A stretch of DNA of 64,000 nt from Diploptera punctata. Taxonomy: Eukaryota > Arthropoda > Insecta > Blattodea > Blaberidae. Shown here piece by piece: positions 1 to 11,959 of this stretch. The notes beneath the pieces are model-generated. The model was not told the DNA's origin, did not search any database, and was given only the letters and a program-made list of their open reading frames with translations. Numbering within the stretch: position 1 is the stretch's first letter; every line of letters begins with the position of its first letter. A program made the position numbers and the translations under genes. The DNA is taken from contig JASPKZ010001244.1 of NCBI GenBank assembly GCA_030220185.1, positions 1 to 64,000 on the forward strand, read 5' to 3'.

Positions 1-2450
1 AGGGTCGTATCTATGAACGCATTAGGCCGTAAAAGTCGTTCTCTGCTGAGAAAGTTGCATCCAGAGACATTTTTGCGTACTCAAAAATCTGTTCATGCGA
101 TAATAATTGTCGAAATTCCTAAGCTACCTGGCGAGGTGACTTTGCAGAGAACGAATCGTGTGCAACCCGATGGGAACCGATGGTAACCGAGATGTAATTT
201 GAAACCTTGCCGCGTACCTTGCTGCTATATCCAAGATGTCGGACCTTGAAGACTTCGATCATGTTTTTGGTATATGCAGAGAAGAGGAATTTGATAGAGT
301 CACCAAAGAATTCAACTGTAAGAACAGGAGAATCGGCGTAATATCGCGCGATGCAGACGTCGTCGTATACGTTATTATTTGCGGGACGCAAGCGATTATT
401 ATTATTATAAATGCGTTCCTCTAGCAGACGAAAATAACGGAAGTGGGTTTATCGCTGAGAATTCTGGGTAATTTCTTGCCAATATTACGAAAACGGCGAC
501 TTTCATGCATGACCAGTTAGTGGGTAGCTAATTCGATCTTTGCACTTGCTCACGGAAAGTCAGCTCACCGGTGATTGGAAGTAATTTGAGTAGAGACTAA
601 TGTATTTGCATGCGGCCCTTAGTGTGGGATAGAGTTAGCGTGGATACGTAGGAGTATTAAATATTTTCCACGTCCTCTGCGTGGTATCGAACGTTGGTTA
701 TCCATTGTCAGACATGTTGCTATCCCAGTACCTCGGCCGATCCTGTACCTGATAAGTTTATGATGTTGATTAAATTCTTAAATGGGGTTACTTTAATTAA
801 TTAATAATTGATCATTATATCGTGATCTACGTGCTGCACACAAACTCTTTTCCACATGCAATATTTGTAATTTTGTTTTCAGTCTGCCTACAGCTGCTAC
901 GGATTGCTATTCGGTTTGTGCTTTATTGTGACTAACGACAAAACCTAAAAAACATATATTCCAACTTCAACGCGATTACTTCATGTTACGTGCGGTTTTG
1001 AATACAAATTTTCATATTTATATCTTTATTGTCAAGGATCATGTCGCGTCAATCCAGAATTAATAATGAAAAAGACGTGTAGAAGAATTTAATACTTAAC
1101 TTATTTACTAATTTATAGTGTGATGTAACTTTCTCAGCGATAAATCAATTGTGCGCTTCTAAATTAAAATAACATTCAAGTGAATCATTTATAAAATGAT
1201 TCTACACTTGCATAATACAATATAAATTGCACTATTCGTTCGATTAAATATTTCTTGCTTTCATTAACGTACAAAATAGCAATAACAGAAACATTATAAA
1301 ATATTTCCAATTAACTAATTGTATAACGGATTTAATTAATTTTAGCGTAATGCATTTGACTATAGACGTTGTACTTCAGTCGCTTTAAACCAACAGAAGA
1401 TGGTTGAGAAGAAATATGTTCATAATTTCCTACAGATTTTCTACTTTTTTAAGATGTTATATTTATATTAATATCAGTTTTATTTTTAAGTTATATAAAA
1501 ATATAAAGTGTGTGTTAGTTAATCTGAGAGTGTTTGGAAATTGGCCTATAGAGTTCCCGATTTCAAATAACGAGGTTAGCTAACCTGTGGGTATGGAATG
1601 TTCCATTGATTTATTTCCACGTCGTCAAAACAATAACTAGATTGATTTTTATTACAATGAATAATTTCAAGGTTAAGCAACATTTAATATTTCATTAAAT
1701 TTATATAACTGATTTTTAATAAAAATTATGCACTCAACAATAGAAATACATAATATGTATAGGCTGTATAACCTATAAATACTAACTTTACATAAAAATA
1801 AATAATTAGCCTAATTCAATTATTTCCTACAAGGACAATCCTACAATTTAAAAACGTATCAGGACTATCATTTGAATATTAATTTTTTTCCTGTTTTCAC
1901 TTATTAACTAATTGTTAATAGTGTATCACAGACTGAATATGCAATAGTACTGAGTTAAATAATATTGAAAATGTAAACAAAAATTGTCTTTTCTGAATTA
2001 TACACAATATAATAATAATTGTTATAGCATAACATTATCTCAGGGTTCAAGGCCTTAAAACAATAGCTTTAATTTTATCTGATATTGTTTACCACTCATT
2101 CAAGTTACACACATTAACAATAGTTAGTCAAAAGTTATATATTTAATTGAAATAAATTATTAGATAATAGGCCTACAATAGAATCATCTATTGTGTTGTT
2201 TTATTCAAATTTAACGAATAAAAAATAAACAACAGAAAATATAAATATTATTAAGATAAAATTACGAATGGCATAGAATAAATTAATTTTTTAACAGAAG
2301 GAAATTAATTTTCCGACAATTGGTATTACTAAATGAGCTTAATTTAAAAATGTCAAGTGTGCAGTAATAATTTCTATCTTGATGTGGGTGTCCGAAGTGT
2401 GGGCATTGCCTACTATGAAAGAAATAAACAAAACGTTGTATGCATATTAC
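1..2450. other. AT-rich flank, no gene recognised
   Basis: I see no coding exon, RNA gene or recognisable transposon in this stretch. Short open frames near 119-424 resemble no family I know and look like chance frames. Composition becomes very AT-rich from about 800 onward. Confidence 0.4.
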
Positions 2451-3040
2451 AGTCCAGTCACATAGGGCAAAAATAAGGGTAACCTCGGAATGAGAGATAA
2501 TAAGATGTACCTTCATTTTAGCATTCTAAAGTTGTCTCAAAATTCTCATAAAATCCGTGTCCGCGTCTTAAGATATTCAAGATCAAAGGTAAAAAAAATC
2601 GATTTTTTGTAAATATCACGTTTCCTATGGTTTAATGCTATTTGTGTTAAACATAAATATTGTAGAGAATAAAATTCTCTACAACATTCGTTTAAAACAT
2701 TTTTTATACATCAAACCGTTTTTTAGATAGAGGGCAGTGAACGCGCAGCGCTTAGCTGTCTACAGCATAAAGCAAGGTGAACCATTTTTCACGTTATGTA
2801 ATACGCCGTATAAAGTCTATAAACCTTAAAAACGTATAATTATAAACAATTTGCATGTTTTATTAATTATTACATTATATTTAATAGTGTTTTTCATTAA
2901 CCAAGTATATTTACTTTAATAACCCTCATTTGTTCGTGTAATTAAAAAATAGCTGAAATTATAGACTTACTTTAATTATATTTTAATACATGCTACTTAA
3001 ATTTTAAGTAGAAAAAATAAAGTAAGTACATTTTAATTAT
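2451..3040 (+). repeat. Left terminal inverted repeat
   Basis: Left arm of the long-TIR element. It pairs with 6235-6834, with scattered substitutions and small indels. The outer end begins AGTCCAGT and the inner end lies near the run TTTTAAGTAGAAAAAAT. Confidence 0.85.
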
Positions 3041-3329
3041 ATTTTTATTTGGAAATATCGTTTTATACAATTATTACAATCGAAATTCGGATGTAGGGAG
3101 GTTTTACAAACATTTTAATAATAAGACGAACATGAATGTTAATTTTCTTCCTTCACTTCTTCTTCTTCTTCGTTGTCTTCCGGTCGCTCGAAAATTTCCA
3201 CAGTTCAGTATCATTATTTTCGTCGTCAAGGATATTTGTCTCCAAATCTTGAAGATTTTCACGTCCTCGTAACGTAGCCATTATTTCATTGACATATTGA
3301 TGTGCATTTTGTTTTCAAATTAGCTATTT

Positions 3330-4171
3330 TACCTTTTCTTTTCTTCATTATGCCTTCTTGTAAGAAATGCAACAGACGTTTTTGGTATATCTTGATTTAC
3401 ACTATCCAACATTTTACTTTGAGGTGGAAGAGACTTGGTGTCAACGACGGATGACCGAATGTCTTCACGAATAATAGCTGCTACAGCTTCTACAATTCGT
3501 AACCGTTCTTCTTCGGGATCCCTTTTTCTATTGTCATAATGGTATATTAGCTTGTGTATCACAAAAATATGTGATTGTAAAAGATTCTACTTTTATCGTA
3601 ATTATTATGTCTGTCAATTATTTTTATTGAAGTTTCTTAATTATAGTTTTATCATCTGGTACTTACCCTAACAGGACATCTCTGAGCTCTTTCAATGTAA
3701 ATTGTGAATCGTCGTGATTTTCGATGTAATTAAAAATCACTGTCATAGCTTCTGAGACTTCATTATCTTGGCGATACTTCTTTTCAGTAGATGGTAGTCG
3801 ATTTAAGAGATTAGTGTAGCAAAGAGTATGATATTTTGCTTCAGAAGCGATCAAATCATACAAAGTATACGATCTTTCACTAAGTCTCCTATAGAATCGC
3901 TACGTTCTTCTTTTTTTTTTAAGACATTGTCTTTAAATTCAAGAGTAGTCACTTTACTTATCGTGCGTCTGTACTTCTCTGTTTTAGTCTCTGCTGCTTC
4001 ATCAGCTGCTTGACCACAAAATAAACATTTTTTTTTTTTAAATCAAACGCTTCACTCTTATTTTACGAGATACACTAGGTGACGATGAAGGTTCGCTGTC
4101 TTCAACGCGTCGTTTCGATGCTGCAATACAATTTTTACTAATGTACACTTTTCGGCACTCGGTATGTACAC
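3330..4171 (-). pseudogene. Transposon protein, middle and C-terminal part (uncharacterised family)
   Basis: Read on the - strand with frameshifts, this encodes CVHTECRKVYISKN (about 4172-4130), an acidic/serine linker, a zinc-finger-like CLFCG (about 4025), then EAKYHTLCYTNLLNRLPS (about 3850-3795) and FTLKELRDVLLG (about 3695-3663). A last piece at 3562-3330 contains MLDSVNQDIPKTSVAFL. The order VHxxCRK, CLFCG, AxYHxxCY is one I recognise from unassigned multi-copy arthropod and cnidarian proteins. The N-terminal part lies at 5870-6025, separated by an inserted element. Poly-lysine frameshifts near 3910 and 4030 and the loss of everything after the SVNxxIP motif show it is dead. The catalytic part is not seen. 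Confidence 0.65.
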
Positions 4172-4434
4172 ATAGCGACAAAAAGAATGAGCCGCTTCAA
4201 AAAGCAGGAGTTCCTGTTATGGCCCACTGCGCATGCTCCAAAAGCCATAGCTGTGGTTCACGAGGTACCGCATCTTAAATGTTTTAAATACACTGTATTT
4301 GGTTTTAATTGTCTTAAATGGTTAAAGAACGGTGAAGGAGACATTTCTAGATATTTACGAATGTTCAACAAATGCAATATTACTCAAATTGCGACATTTT
4401 AAATAAAGTTCAACTCTCGTTCATAGTGTAAAAG

Positions 4435-4515
4435 TAAACAAGGCAACTAGTATTCGACGTTCGAATAGCGAATATATATAAAAGTCAGGGTTCGAATCCT
4501 CCGACAATTTTTTTA
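4435..4515 (+). other. Possible tRNA-derived fragment
   Basis: A B-box-like GGTTCGAATCC is followed by a T run, resembling the end of a tRNA-derived SINE head. No convincing A box or cloverleaf was found. Confidence 0.3.
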
Positions 4516-4865
4516 TTTATTTGTATTTTCGCAAAATATATCCCATAATATTTAATTCCTGCCACGTTATCTACGTCCACTGTACACTATCTTAAGTAAT
4601 ATTCCTGCCATCGTAAACTCTGTAACACTATTCAGCTATCGGTATATAGCTAATTGTGTGTGTAGTACCACGTTTTAATAATAAAGCTATAAATTGATGT
4701 AATAAAATATAATATAGCTTCATGTATTTATTTATTTATTACGTATTAGTGAGGAAACATTTTCACCCTTCAATTAAAATATCAAGTCCAGGAAAATAAT
4801 GGCCCAAAGATGATGGAGAATAATAAGGAATTATAATAATGATTAGTATTATCCATCATCTATAA

Positions 4866-4867
4866 TA

Positions 4868-4904
<37 letters not shown>
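4866..4904. repeat. (AAT)n microsatellite
   Basis: About 13 trinucleotide units directly before the LINE fragment at 4905. Confidence 0.9.
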
Positions 4905-4907
<3 letters not shown>

Positions 4908-5550
4908 GGATGTATCAAATGATGTGAAGAATGTAATTACCTTGGGATCAAAATTAACTCAAAATGTACTCAAGAAAATGACAAAATATAGAATTCAAAA
5001 AGGCAGATCGGTAATAACAATGTTAAACTGAGTTTTGTGGGATAACAACTTAAGAACAGATACCAAATTACAAATTTGTAAATCCATAATTCGAAGCACG
5101 CTATCATACGGTGCAGGAACTTGACAGTTGAATAAACATGTTAGTTTAAAGCTTATGTCTACTGAAATGGATTGTTTCAGATGCTGAACTATAGACATTC
5201 TAAATTATAAAAAATCAGAAACAATCATCATACAACAAATTAAAGTCCAAAATTCAATATTATATTTTGTGGGATATAGACAACTAGAATGGCATGGTCA
5301 TATACGTAGGATGCCAGAGAAAAGATTACCCATGCAAGCTTTGGAATGGATTCCACCTGGAAAAGGAAGGAGAGGTCCACCTAGATTTGAATGGATGGAT
5401 GATGTAAGAAGAGGTATGAGAGAGCTAGGTCTGGAAAAATTGGAATGAGAAGGAAGAGAAGAATGGAGAAAGAAGATAAAATTTAAAAAGCTTAGAGCAT
5501 AGGAAGCTGTTTTATGACACTGTAAACCTGTTTATAAATAAAATAATAAT
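4905..5550 (+). pseudogene. LINE ORF2 C-terminal fragment
   Basis: Frameshifted + strand reading gives TDTKLQICKSIIRSTLSYGA (about 5058-5115) and then LEWHGHIRRMPEKRLPMQAL, WIPPGKGRRGPPRFEW and MRELGLEKLE (about 5285-5450). This is the thumb and C-terminal WxGHxxRM...GRPRxxW region of an APE-type LINE. Stops and indels are frequent and no reverse-transcriptase core remains. The same C-terminal family occurs at 51100-51410 and 61745-61870. Confidence 0.75.
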
Positions 5551-5640
5551 ATGAATAACACTTCAAAATAGTAAGTACGTTTTTTCTTTAAGAATGGACG
5601 TAAAGAATAAAATAGAAAGCATTTTAGCAATTAAAAAAAT

Positions 5641-5716
5641 TAATCTCACCGGGAATCGAACCTGTGACCTTTTGTATACGAATCAAGCTACTAGGCACTG
5701 AGCTAAGCTTCCGCTG
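5641..5716 (-). tRNA. tRNA-like sequence (pseudogene or SINE head)
   Basis: On the - strand there is an A box (TTAGCTCAGTGCCTAG) and a B box (GGTTCGATTCCCG) at tRNA spacing. The acceptor ends do not pair well, so it is probably a tRNA-derived repeat head rather than a working tRNA gene. Confidence 0.5.
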
Positions 5717-5869
5717 CTTCGTTGTGTTTAGAAAGAATAATCTTCAAAGGAAGATGGGAAACATATTGTACCCCTACTATGCAATTAGTTTACTCGTGTG
5801 AATCGCGCGTTAGAACTTGAAATATTCGAGATCAAGAGTCGGCCCATTCTTTTTGTCGCTAAGTGTACA

Positions 5870-6025
5870 CTCAGAGAGGTTAAGGAATTTAAAAAATCAA
5901 TTCGACCGCCATTTCGTTCGATGCTTGCTGCTGTCAAAGTTTTTAAACCGCGCACTATATTAACAAGATCACCTTGTGAAAGTGATTCATTGCATATAAA
6001 ACACAAATCAGCCATAACTCTCAAA
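5870..6025 (-). pseudogene. Transposon protein, N-terminal part
   Basis: The - strand reads MADLCFICNESLSQGD, then RGLKTLTAASIERNGG, then SLTSLSVH. A CxxC zinc-binding start followed by a RGxKTLxxASxxR segment is the N-terminal signature of the same uncharacterised transposon-associated family as 3330-4171. The reading frame is broken at 5862-5870 by the nested element; the next family motif (VHTECRK) resumes at 4172. The frame is open upstream to 6129, but the start at MADLCF fits family proteins best. Confidence 0.65.
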
Positions 6026-6234
6026 ATTGTATGTCCATCATTGCCAAAATACAATTTAAAACTAACGAATAACGTGGTAAGTAGAAACTGGTTTCTATTG
6101 TTGAAAAGAGAATCGGTCTTACAATACATCTACACATCTGTCCCAACTAGCTATAACTTGAATGTTCATATAATAGGGGTCCGCAGGCCCACATATAATC
6201 TTTACAGGAAGAAACAAATTTGAAGGTTTATACA

Positions 6235-6834
6235 TTTTAAAGAAAATGTACTTCATTTTTTCTACTTAAAATGTAATTAGCATATATTAAAATATAATTA
6301 AAACAAGTCTATAATTTCAGCTAACTATTTTTTTAATTACACGAACAGATGAGGGTTATTAAATATATATGCTTGATTAATGAAAAACATTATTAAATGT
6401 GATGTAATAATTAATAAAAAATGCGAATTGTTTATAACTATATGTTTTTAAAGTTTGTAGACTTTATACGGCGTATTATATAACGTGACTAACGGTTGAC
6501 CTTGCATTATGCTGTAGATAGCTAAGCGCTGCGCGTTCACCGCCCTCTATCTCAAATACGGTTTGATGTATGAAAAACGTTTTAAACAAAAGTTGTAGAG
6601 AATTTTATTTTCTACAATATTTATAATAAATATAAATGACATTAAAGCCTTAGGAATCGAGATGTTTGAAAAAAAATAACTATTTTTTTACCTTGACCTT
6701 GAATATCTTAAGACGCGGACACGAGATTTTATGAGACTTTTGAGACAACATTTAGAATGCCAAAATGAAGGTCTACACGAGTTTTCGGCTTATTATTTCT
6801 CATTTCGAGGTGAAACCCTTAATATTACTGGACT
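6235..6834 (-). repeat. Right terminal inverted repeat
   Basis: Right arm of the long-TIR element, reverse-complementary to 2451-3040. It ends ACTGGACT at 6834. It is slightly longer than the left arm because of small indels. Confidence 0.85.
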
Positions 6835-7634
6835 ATATATTTTTAATTAGCAAAACGTAAAATATTCGACTTCATTAATCATAAATAAATTTTATGAATG
6901 AATTTTCATTGTCTAACATATGTTTGTTATATTTCTATACGATTCCGATATCTTCAATAAGATCCAAATAATTACAGAATATTATACGGACTTGATATAT
7001 TAACACATGTTACTTTAATTAATATAATGTTGGAAACTTTCAACACACATCTTTTTTCCATTACATCTATCATTTAATTGTTTTCTTCTCAGTATCAGAG
7101 TTCCTATGTAACTTCAAAAATTGGTTTGTGATGCATAACATCCAGGCTGGTTAATAGTATAATTTTTGCTTAATTGTTACCGTAATTCCTTAAATCATTC
7201 TGTATTTCATAGCCTTTCGAATGTAATCGTAGGTAAACAAATAAGAGCTCTCTTTTGTATTTATTCTTACTAATAGTCGCGTTGACATCGAAGGTCATGT
7301 CGTGATTTTTTTTAGGTATAGCTATTTCTATGTTTAGACTGTGAAGTTCGGCATTTACTGTCGCCCTTAAATACAACTATCCGAAATTATTTCTCAGTGA
7401 TACATCATCCGATGTGATGAAAGGACGCTTCAACTTTCGTGAGAGATGTTCTCTATTGATACTCCATCGAATATATTGGTACATTATATATCAAACTCTT
7501 AAAGTATTATATTGTATCTCTACGTTGGAACGTTTAACTATTATTTGATAGGGCGCTTTCTCTTGGTCCTCGGTTCTGTCCAGCTTTATTATAAGTGCTC
7601 TGAAGAACAATGTGATCACTTATTATGAAGGATA
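6835..7634. other. Upstream region of urea transporter
   Basis: No repeats recognised. It should hold the promoter or 5' UTR of the gene starting at 7635, but I see no convincing TATA box or initiator. Small open frames here look like chance. Confidence 0.35.
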
Positions 7635-8209
7635 ATGGCAGTCAATCATTATCCCTCATCATCTACCAACAACCGTCGACATCGTATGTTTCATCGTCAT
7701 GTTGGTACGTGGGTAGATAAGAACACCATAGCAAGTAAATTTGATGAAACTACTTTGCCTCCAATTGAACACAGAGACATGTATTCTACATTAATATGTT
7801 TTATAAAAACTTACATACTGGGCTCTGCCCCAAGTATAAGCAGAGTTCTCTCCGATCATCCACCAATTACGTCATCAGTGCCATGGATAGTAGCACATTT
7901 CCTTAACGCTGTTCTTAGAACTGTGGGAGCCCCAATCTTTTTGAACAATCCATTGTCTGGGGCACTTATTCTAGTGGCAATATGTGTGTCCCGTGATGGC
8001 GAAGGTAGCGTCATAGCAGCGACAGCTGTATTAGGAATGTCTGTTGCAGCTGTCACTGCTATATTTCTGTTTGACGAAAATGAAGAAGAAATAATAACAG
8101 GAACTGCAACGTTCAATGGTTTCCTAGTAGGACTTCTTCTAACGAATTACAATGGACTGAAAGAGAGCCCATGGCTTCTAGTGGCAATCATCGTAGCCAG
8201 TTTTATGAG
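7635..8209 (+). CDS. Urea transporter (SLC14-like), exon 1
   Basis: Encodes a hydrophilic N-terminus of about 60 residues and the first membrane repeat of a urea transporter, an integral membrane protein that lets urea pass down its gradient. The diagnostic segment is APIFLNNPLSGALILVAICV (about residues 98-117), matching the FxNNPLSG signature of vertebrate UT-A/UT-B. It is followed by hydrophobic helices and TATFNGFLVGLLLTNYNG, equivalent to the family's HGYNGILVGLL. The ATG at 7635 is supported by an in-frame TGA at 7626-7628. The exon ends ATGAG before the donor GTAGGT at 8210, giving phase 2, which joins exactly to the exon at 20792. Reading through instead gives an immediate stop. The glutamine usually just before the signature is absent. 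Confidence 0.9.
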
Positions 8210-9830
8210 GTAGGTACGAGTAATATAAATATTACAACAAACGTTTGTTAAAAGCTCGGAAAAGTACAATAGATTAACTTTTGTGTTAAATTAGATAATA
8301 AGTTATACTTTACTTTGTTTTAATATCACTGATAATTGATTATTTGGTTTCTCTTCGCTTTACTGTGTGAAAATAAGGGCAATGTGATAATTGTAAGTAA
8401 TACATGGATAAACTTCCGTACATTCTATCTAAGGAATTCGCACATTTGCGACCCAAATTATATGACTTTAATCTACTTGAACAATTTTTTTATTAAAATC
8501 TGCGCCCTTACATTACTTTCACTCTGTATACATTTCATAAAAATCCTCATCATACTGACAAGAGGCTGTTTCTTTCCAGTTTTGAATTGTGAAGCTAATG
8601 ACCCACGCTGTTAAAGAGCGTCATTTAACAAAAATACTAACTAATCTCTCTCTCATACACACAGACATACATATACACACAAAGAATGATTATTTTTTTA
8701 TTTTTATTATTACACTGTTCTTGTCTTTCACGAATCTCACGAATTTGTTCAATTCTTTCTTCAATTCTACATTTCTCCTTTTCTTTGTCTTTTTCTGGTT
8801 CTCTCCCGCTTTTCATACACAAACACATAAACAGTAAAGAACCAGGGTACTAAATCTTTTAATAGTAGTGCATTTCTCTTGACGTCGATATTTTGGCGCC
8901 TCAGTAGAAATGAAGGTTTTGACCTTTGTCGCGTGCAAATGGCCAACATCATTTCCTACCCATTTCCTATGGAGACATAGCCAATAAAAACTAAATGCAT
9001 GGCAAGCTGTAGTAACGTTTTTGTAATCTTTCTATCACATCAGGAAAAGACAGGTGGGTGCACGACATGTATATAATTTCCGATAGTGAATCACTCTAAA
9101 CGACATTTCTTACTGTTAATAGATTTGTATGGACTTCTTACACGTCATCATAATAAAGGATTTAATTACTAACGGTAAAGATAAAAAGCGTTGAAATATC
9201 CTTACCATTACATTCTCATATCCGTTGTTTCCTTGAATAAACTTGCATAGATATGTGTTATTCACTTATAGCACGATATATAGCATGAAAGTGGCGTAAG
9301 AACGAAAGAAATATATACAATTTTAACTTAAAAATCAGTTTGCAGCAACAATTTTAACTTCCTTTGTACTTTTTGTATTTATACGAAACTCATAATGTCG
9401 CGTTAAACATTGTGTCATTCACTCATTCATTCATTCATTGTTTCCTGCACAAAATCAGATCCTTCGCTGAAAATAAACACTCACCATTATTCTGCCAGTT
9501 CTGCTCTTGTATTCGCGTCTGCAAACGATCAATACATATTTATATTGTCTATCATCTTATACCTTCGAATTCCCCGAGCATTTAGCCCGTCTACCATAAT
9601 TTCTTCAGCCTTCAAAATAATTTTCCGTTTTAAAAAGCAGTGACCAAGCCAATTTATTTTTCTTTTCTTTATAATTTGAACATTTATAACGTTCCACGTG
9701 TTAATTTATGGACTTACAAGACGATTTATAACTTTTTAGAAAAGCCATTAAATAATAATAATAATAATAATAATAACGGAGAGCGCATAATGTACACAAT
9801 GTCAAGTTTTCATTCGCCCGTGTCCACCAT
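8210..9830. other. Intron 1, 5' part
   Basis: Intronic sequence with a (CATT) run near 9415-9440 and an (AAT) array at 9751-9777. Short open frames at 8589-8830 are low-complexity. Nothing else recognised. Confidence 0.4.
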
Positions 9831-10940
9831 TCAGTCCGTTCCACAATATGCCGTCAGGGACTCGTCTCTCCTTCGACTCGACACAACATGGTAACGGCCA
9901 CAGTGTTTACCGTACAGCTCACAGATGTACTGGGAGTCTGATTCGTAATATTTCTTGAACCTACAGATATTATGGTAGAACCCAGGTGTCGCCATTCTCG
10001 TCATCAGATATCTGAGGTAGTATTCTGCTTGTCTCCAATCCGTTGTCATCATAGCATCCGTGGAGTAGAATTCCATTCAGACTTTGTCTTTCTTCCATCT
10101 TAATTCCTCCATTGCATCTGTGGACTGCAGATGTAGATCTTGTCGCAGCTCTTCAATATAGAAGGGTTCCCTCGCCAGTTCATATACGAGGCGTGACTGT
10201 GCGTATTTCGACAGACAGAGAGCCTTTTTTAGGTACGTAGCTTTCACCTTCTCTATTTGTAAGATATCTCTCTTTGTTAGGTGAGTCCATATGTTGTCCA
10301 GTTCGTTTGTGACAATGGGCGTTATCTTTGCTTTGATATGCCTGTTGAAAACTGTTCCGCGTGTCTGAAGGTGACCCCCAGATATTTAAAATTGTTTACT
10401 CGTTGAATCTTCTTATTGTTGAAGAATATATTTTTCTGTGTTGTTCGTCCTCCTTTCCTCAATACTATCGCCATCGTTTTGCTTTCATTTATGTGAAGGT
10501 TGCTTTCACATATCCATACTTCTAGTTTCCTACATGCTAGCTCTAGTTATTCAGATGATGTTGACATCAGCACCATGTCATTCGCGTAAGCAAATACTTT
10601 TACTTCGTCTGTCGTGATGACTTGGGCAACGTCCATTGTGGCAATATTGAATAACAGTGAACTCATTGGATCCCCCTGCAAGACTCCGTTGAGTTGTGTT
10701 ATCGAGGTTGAGTTCTCTATCTGATTGTCTATATGGACAAAGTACATATGAAGATGTTATTTACAGTTCTTGTGAGGCAGTGTTCTTCTCCTAGGAGACT
10801 TCTCAGTTTTTTGTTGATGTATTTCCTGTTGGCTACGTCGAAGGCTTTACTATAATCCACAAAGACGGTGTGAAGATTCCCTCCTTGATACCTGAGTGCA
10901 TCTTGAATTTCCTCGTATAGGCATTTTATGGCATGCATGG
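9831..10940 (-). pseudogene. LINE reverse transcriptase fragment
   Basis: On the - strand, 10938-10547 reads HTVFVDYSKAFDVANRKYI and then LNGVLQGDPMSSLLFNIAT and VFAYANDMVLMSTSSE. These are the reverse-transcriptase blocks D-Y/F-xxAFD, QGDPMSxLLFN and the active-site box, here YANDM in place of YADD. A C-terminal piece continues to about 9831. The element is truncated on both sides, has frameshifts, and has lost the second catalytic aspartate, so it is dead. Clade not determined. Confidence 0.8.
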
Positions 10941-11039
10941 TGGAATAAACACACTAAAAATTAAACCTTTCATTTCTAAGTTTGAGGGTTTCAGCTGTTT
11001 ACAAAAGCTGAAAGTACCGTTTCAATAAGGGAATAATTA

Positions 11040-11670
11040 CGGTAACTCACTGGAGGTACATGACAGCGCGGATATAAACTCGCTATCCGAAGATAATATT
11101 TTCCAACCATTCCCTGTATAATTCACCTACTTTGGAACACTGTTGATTTTTCGGGTCTTTGTTGGTATCTACTGTGTTCTTTCTCTCTGTTATTCTCACA
11201 ATAAGTTTCCATGTCCCTATTTTATTTTCCTTTCGTGCAACGTGCCTTGTCCATCATAGACCATGAGACTTAACTGTTCTTATTACATCTGCTTGTCCAT
11301 AAAGTTCCTCCAGCTCATTTTCATGTAGCTGTGTCCATTCATCTGTCTGTTCGTCCACTTTGGTCCAAAATGTCCTACGCCCTTTATTCTCATATATTCA
11401 AAATATTTATCCTCCCTTAAAGACTCCATGTTTAATATCATTCAGCCTAATATGACTGGAAAATAACAGTTTTAAAAATGTTTAATCTAACTATGTTTTA
11501 CAGAACTTGGGATAACAGAAGTTCCTGTAACACAATCCATGCATTTCAAAGATGAGTTAACGTTTCATTTCTCGCAGTCATTCTTGTTTGTAATTATTAT
11601 TCTTAGATATTTGATTTCTACCACTTAACGTATTCAGAATTTTCCTCATTTGTTGTCAAATACCTGTTCT
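11040..11670 (-). pseudogene. Old 3' copy of LINE family A
   Basis: Nucleotide-level similarity to 21840-22500, including the word TTTCCAACCATTCCCTGTATAAT near the 3' end, CGAGACTTAACTGTTCTTATT-like sequence and the thumb region. It is much more diverged than the other family A copies, so it is an older insertion. It abuts an (ATA) array at 11676-11715. Confidence 0.7.
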
Positions 11671-11675
11671 CAAAT

Positions 11676-11679
11676 AATA

Positions 11680-11714
<35 letters not shown>

Positions 11715-11715
11715 T
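11676..11715. repeat. (AAT)n microsatellite
   Basis: Trinucleotide array next to the old LINE family A copy. Confidence 0.85.
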
Positions 11716-11959
11716 ATTTCTATAGGGTGGCCATACATTTAGTTTTACTTATATTGCTTCTATAAATTACACTGAGCAACAAAAAATAAACTTTTTTTTG
11801 TCTCAGAAAGAAAAATATGATTCTAATAGTATTTTTCCTCCTGAATTCAAATATCATATCGGTTTTTTCTCCATCACGCAGGTTTCCGAGAGACGCAAAC
11901 ACTTTAATATTTTCTACATTCGTAACTATACAATTTTTGAACATTCGGACTCGCCTAGA

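Larger units (their letters stand above)
4173..5861. mobile_element. TIR element nested in the long-TIR transposon
   Basis: The sequence TAGCGACAAAAAGAATG starts at 4173 and its reverse complement ends at 5861; the inverted termini match at 21 of 22 positions. The flanks ATGTACAC (4164-4171) and GTGTACAC (5863-5870) match at 7 of 8, as expected for an old 8-bp duplication of the hAT type. Removing the block joins the host transposon ORF: SLTSLSVH on one side continues as VHTECRK on the other. Inside are a LINE fragment, an (AAT) array and tRNA-like sequences. No transposase was recognised, so it is non-autonomous or already filled by later insertions. Confidence 0.75.
2451..6834 (-). mobile_element. 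DNA transposon with ~590-bp terminal inverted repeats
   Basis: The block 2451-3040 reappears inverted at 6235-6834 with high identity, including the landmark words AGTCCAGT at both outer ends, GTGTCCGCGTCTTAAGATAT and GAACGCGCAGCGCTTAGCT. Between the repeats, the - strand encodes a broken protein of an uncharacterised family seen in arthropod and cnidarian gene predictions, which I take to be transposon-encoded. A second inverted-repeat element (4173-5861) has inserted into that coding region; without it the element is about 2.7 kb. No target-site duplication was visible by eye, so the exact ends could be off by a few bases and I do not assign a superfamily. The very long TIRs are unlike mariner or hAT. 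Confidence 0.8.

Noticed and set aside
4187..4402. + strand frame of 71 codons starting in VHIATKRM
   Set aside because: Its start is the inverted end of the nested TIR element, which resembles the disrupted ORF only because the right end of the same element lies there; no other coding signal.
2440..6845. TTAA or other target-site duplication for the long-TIR element
   Set aside because: The flanks (GCATATTAC on the left, ATATATTTT on the right) show no convincing repeat, so I did not assign a superfamily.
8589..8952. Overlapping frames on both strands with charged or hydrophobic low-complexity residues
   Set aside because: They come from pyrimidine-rich, CA-rich intronic sequence with no family resemblance.
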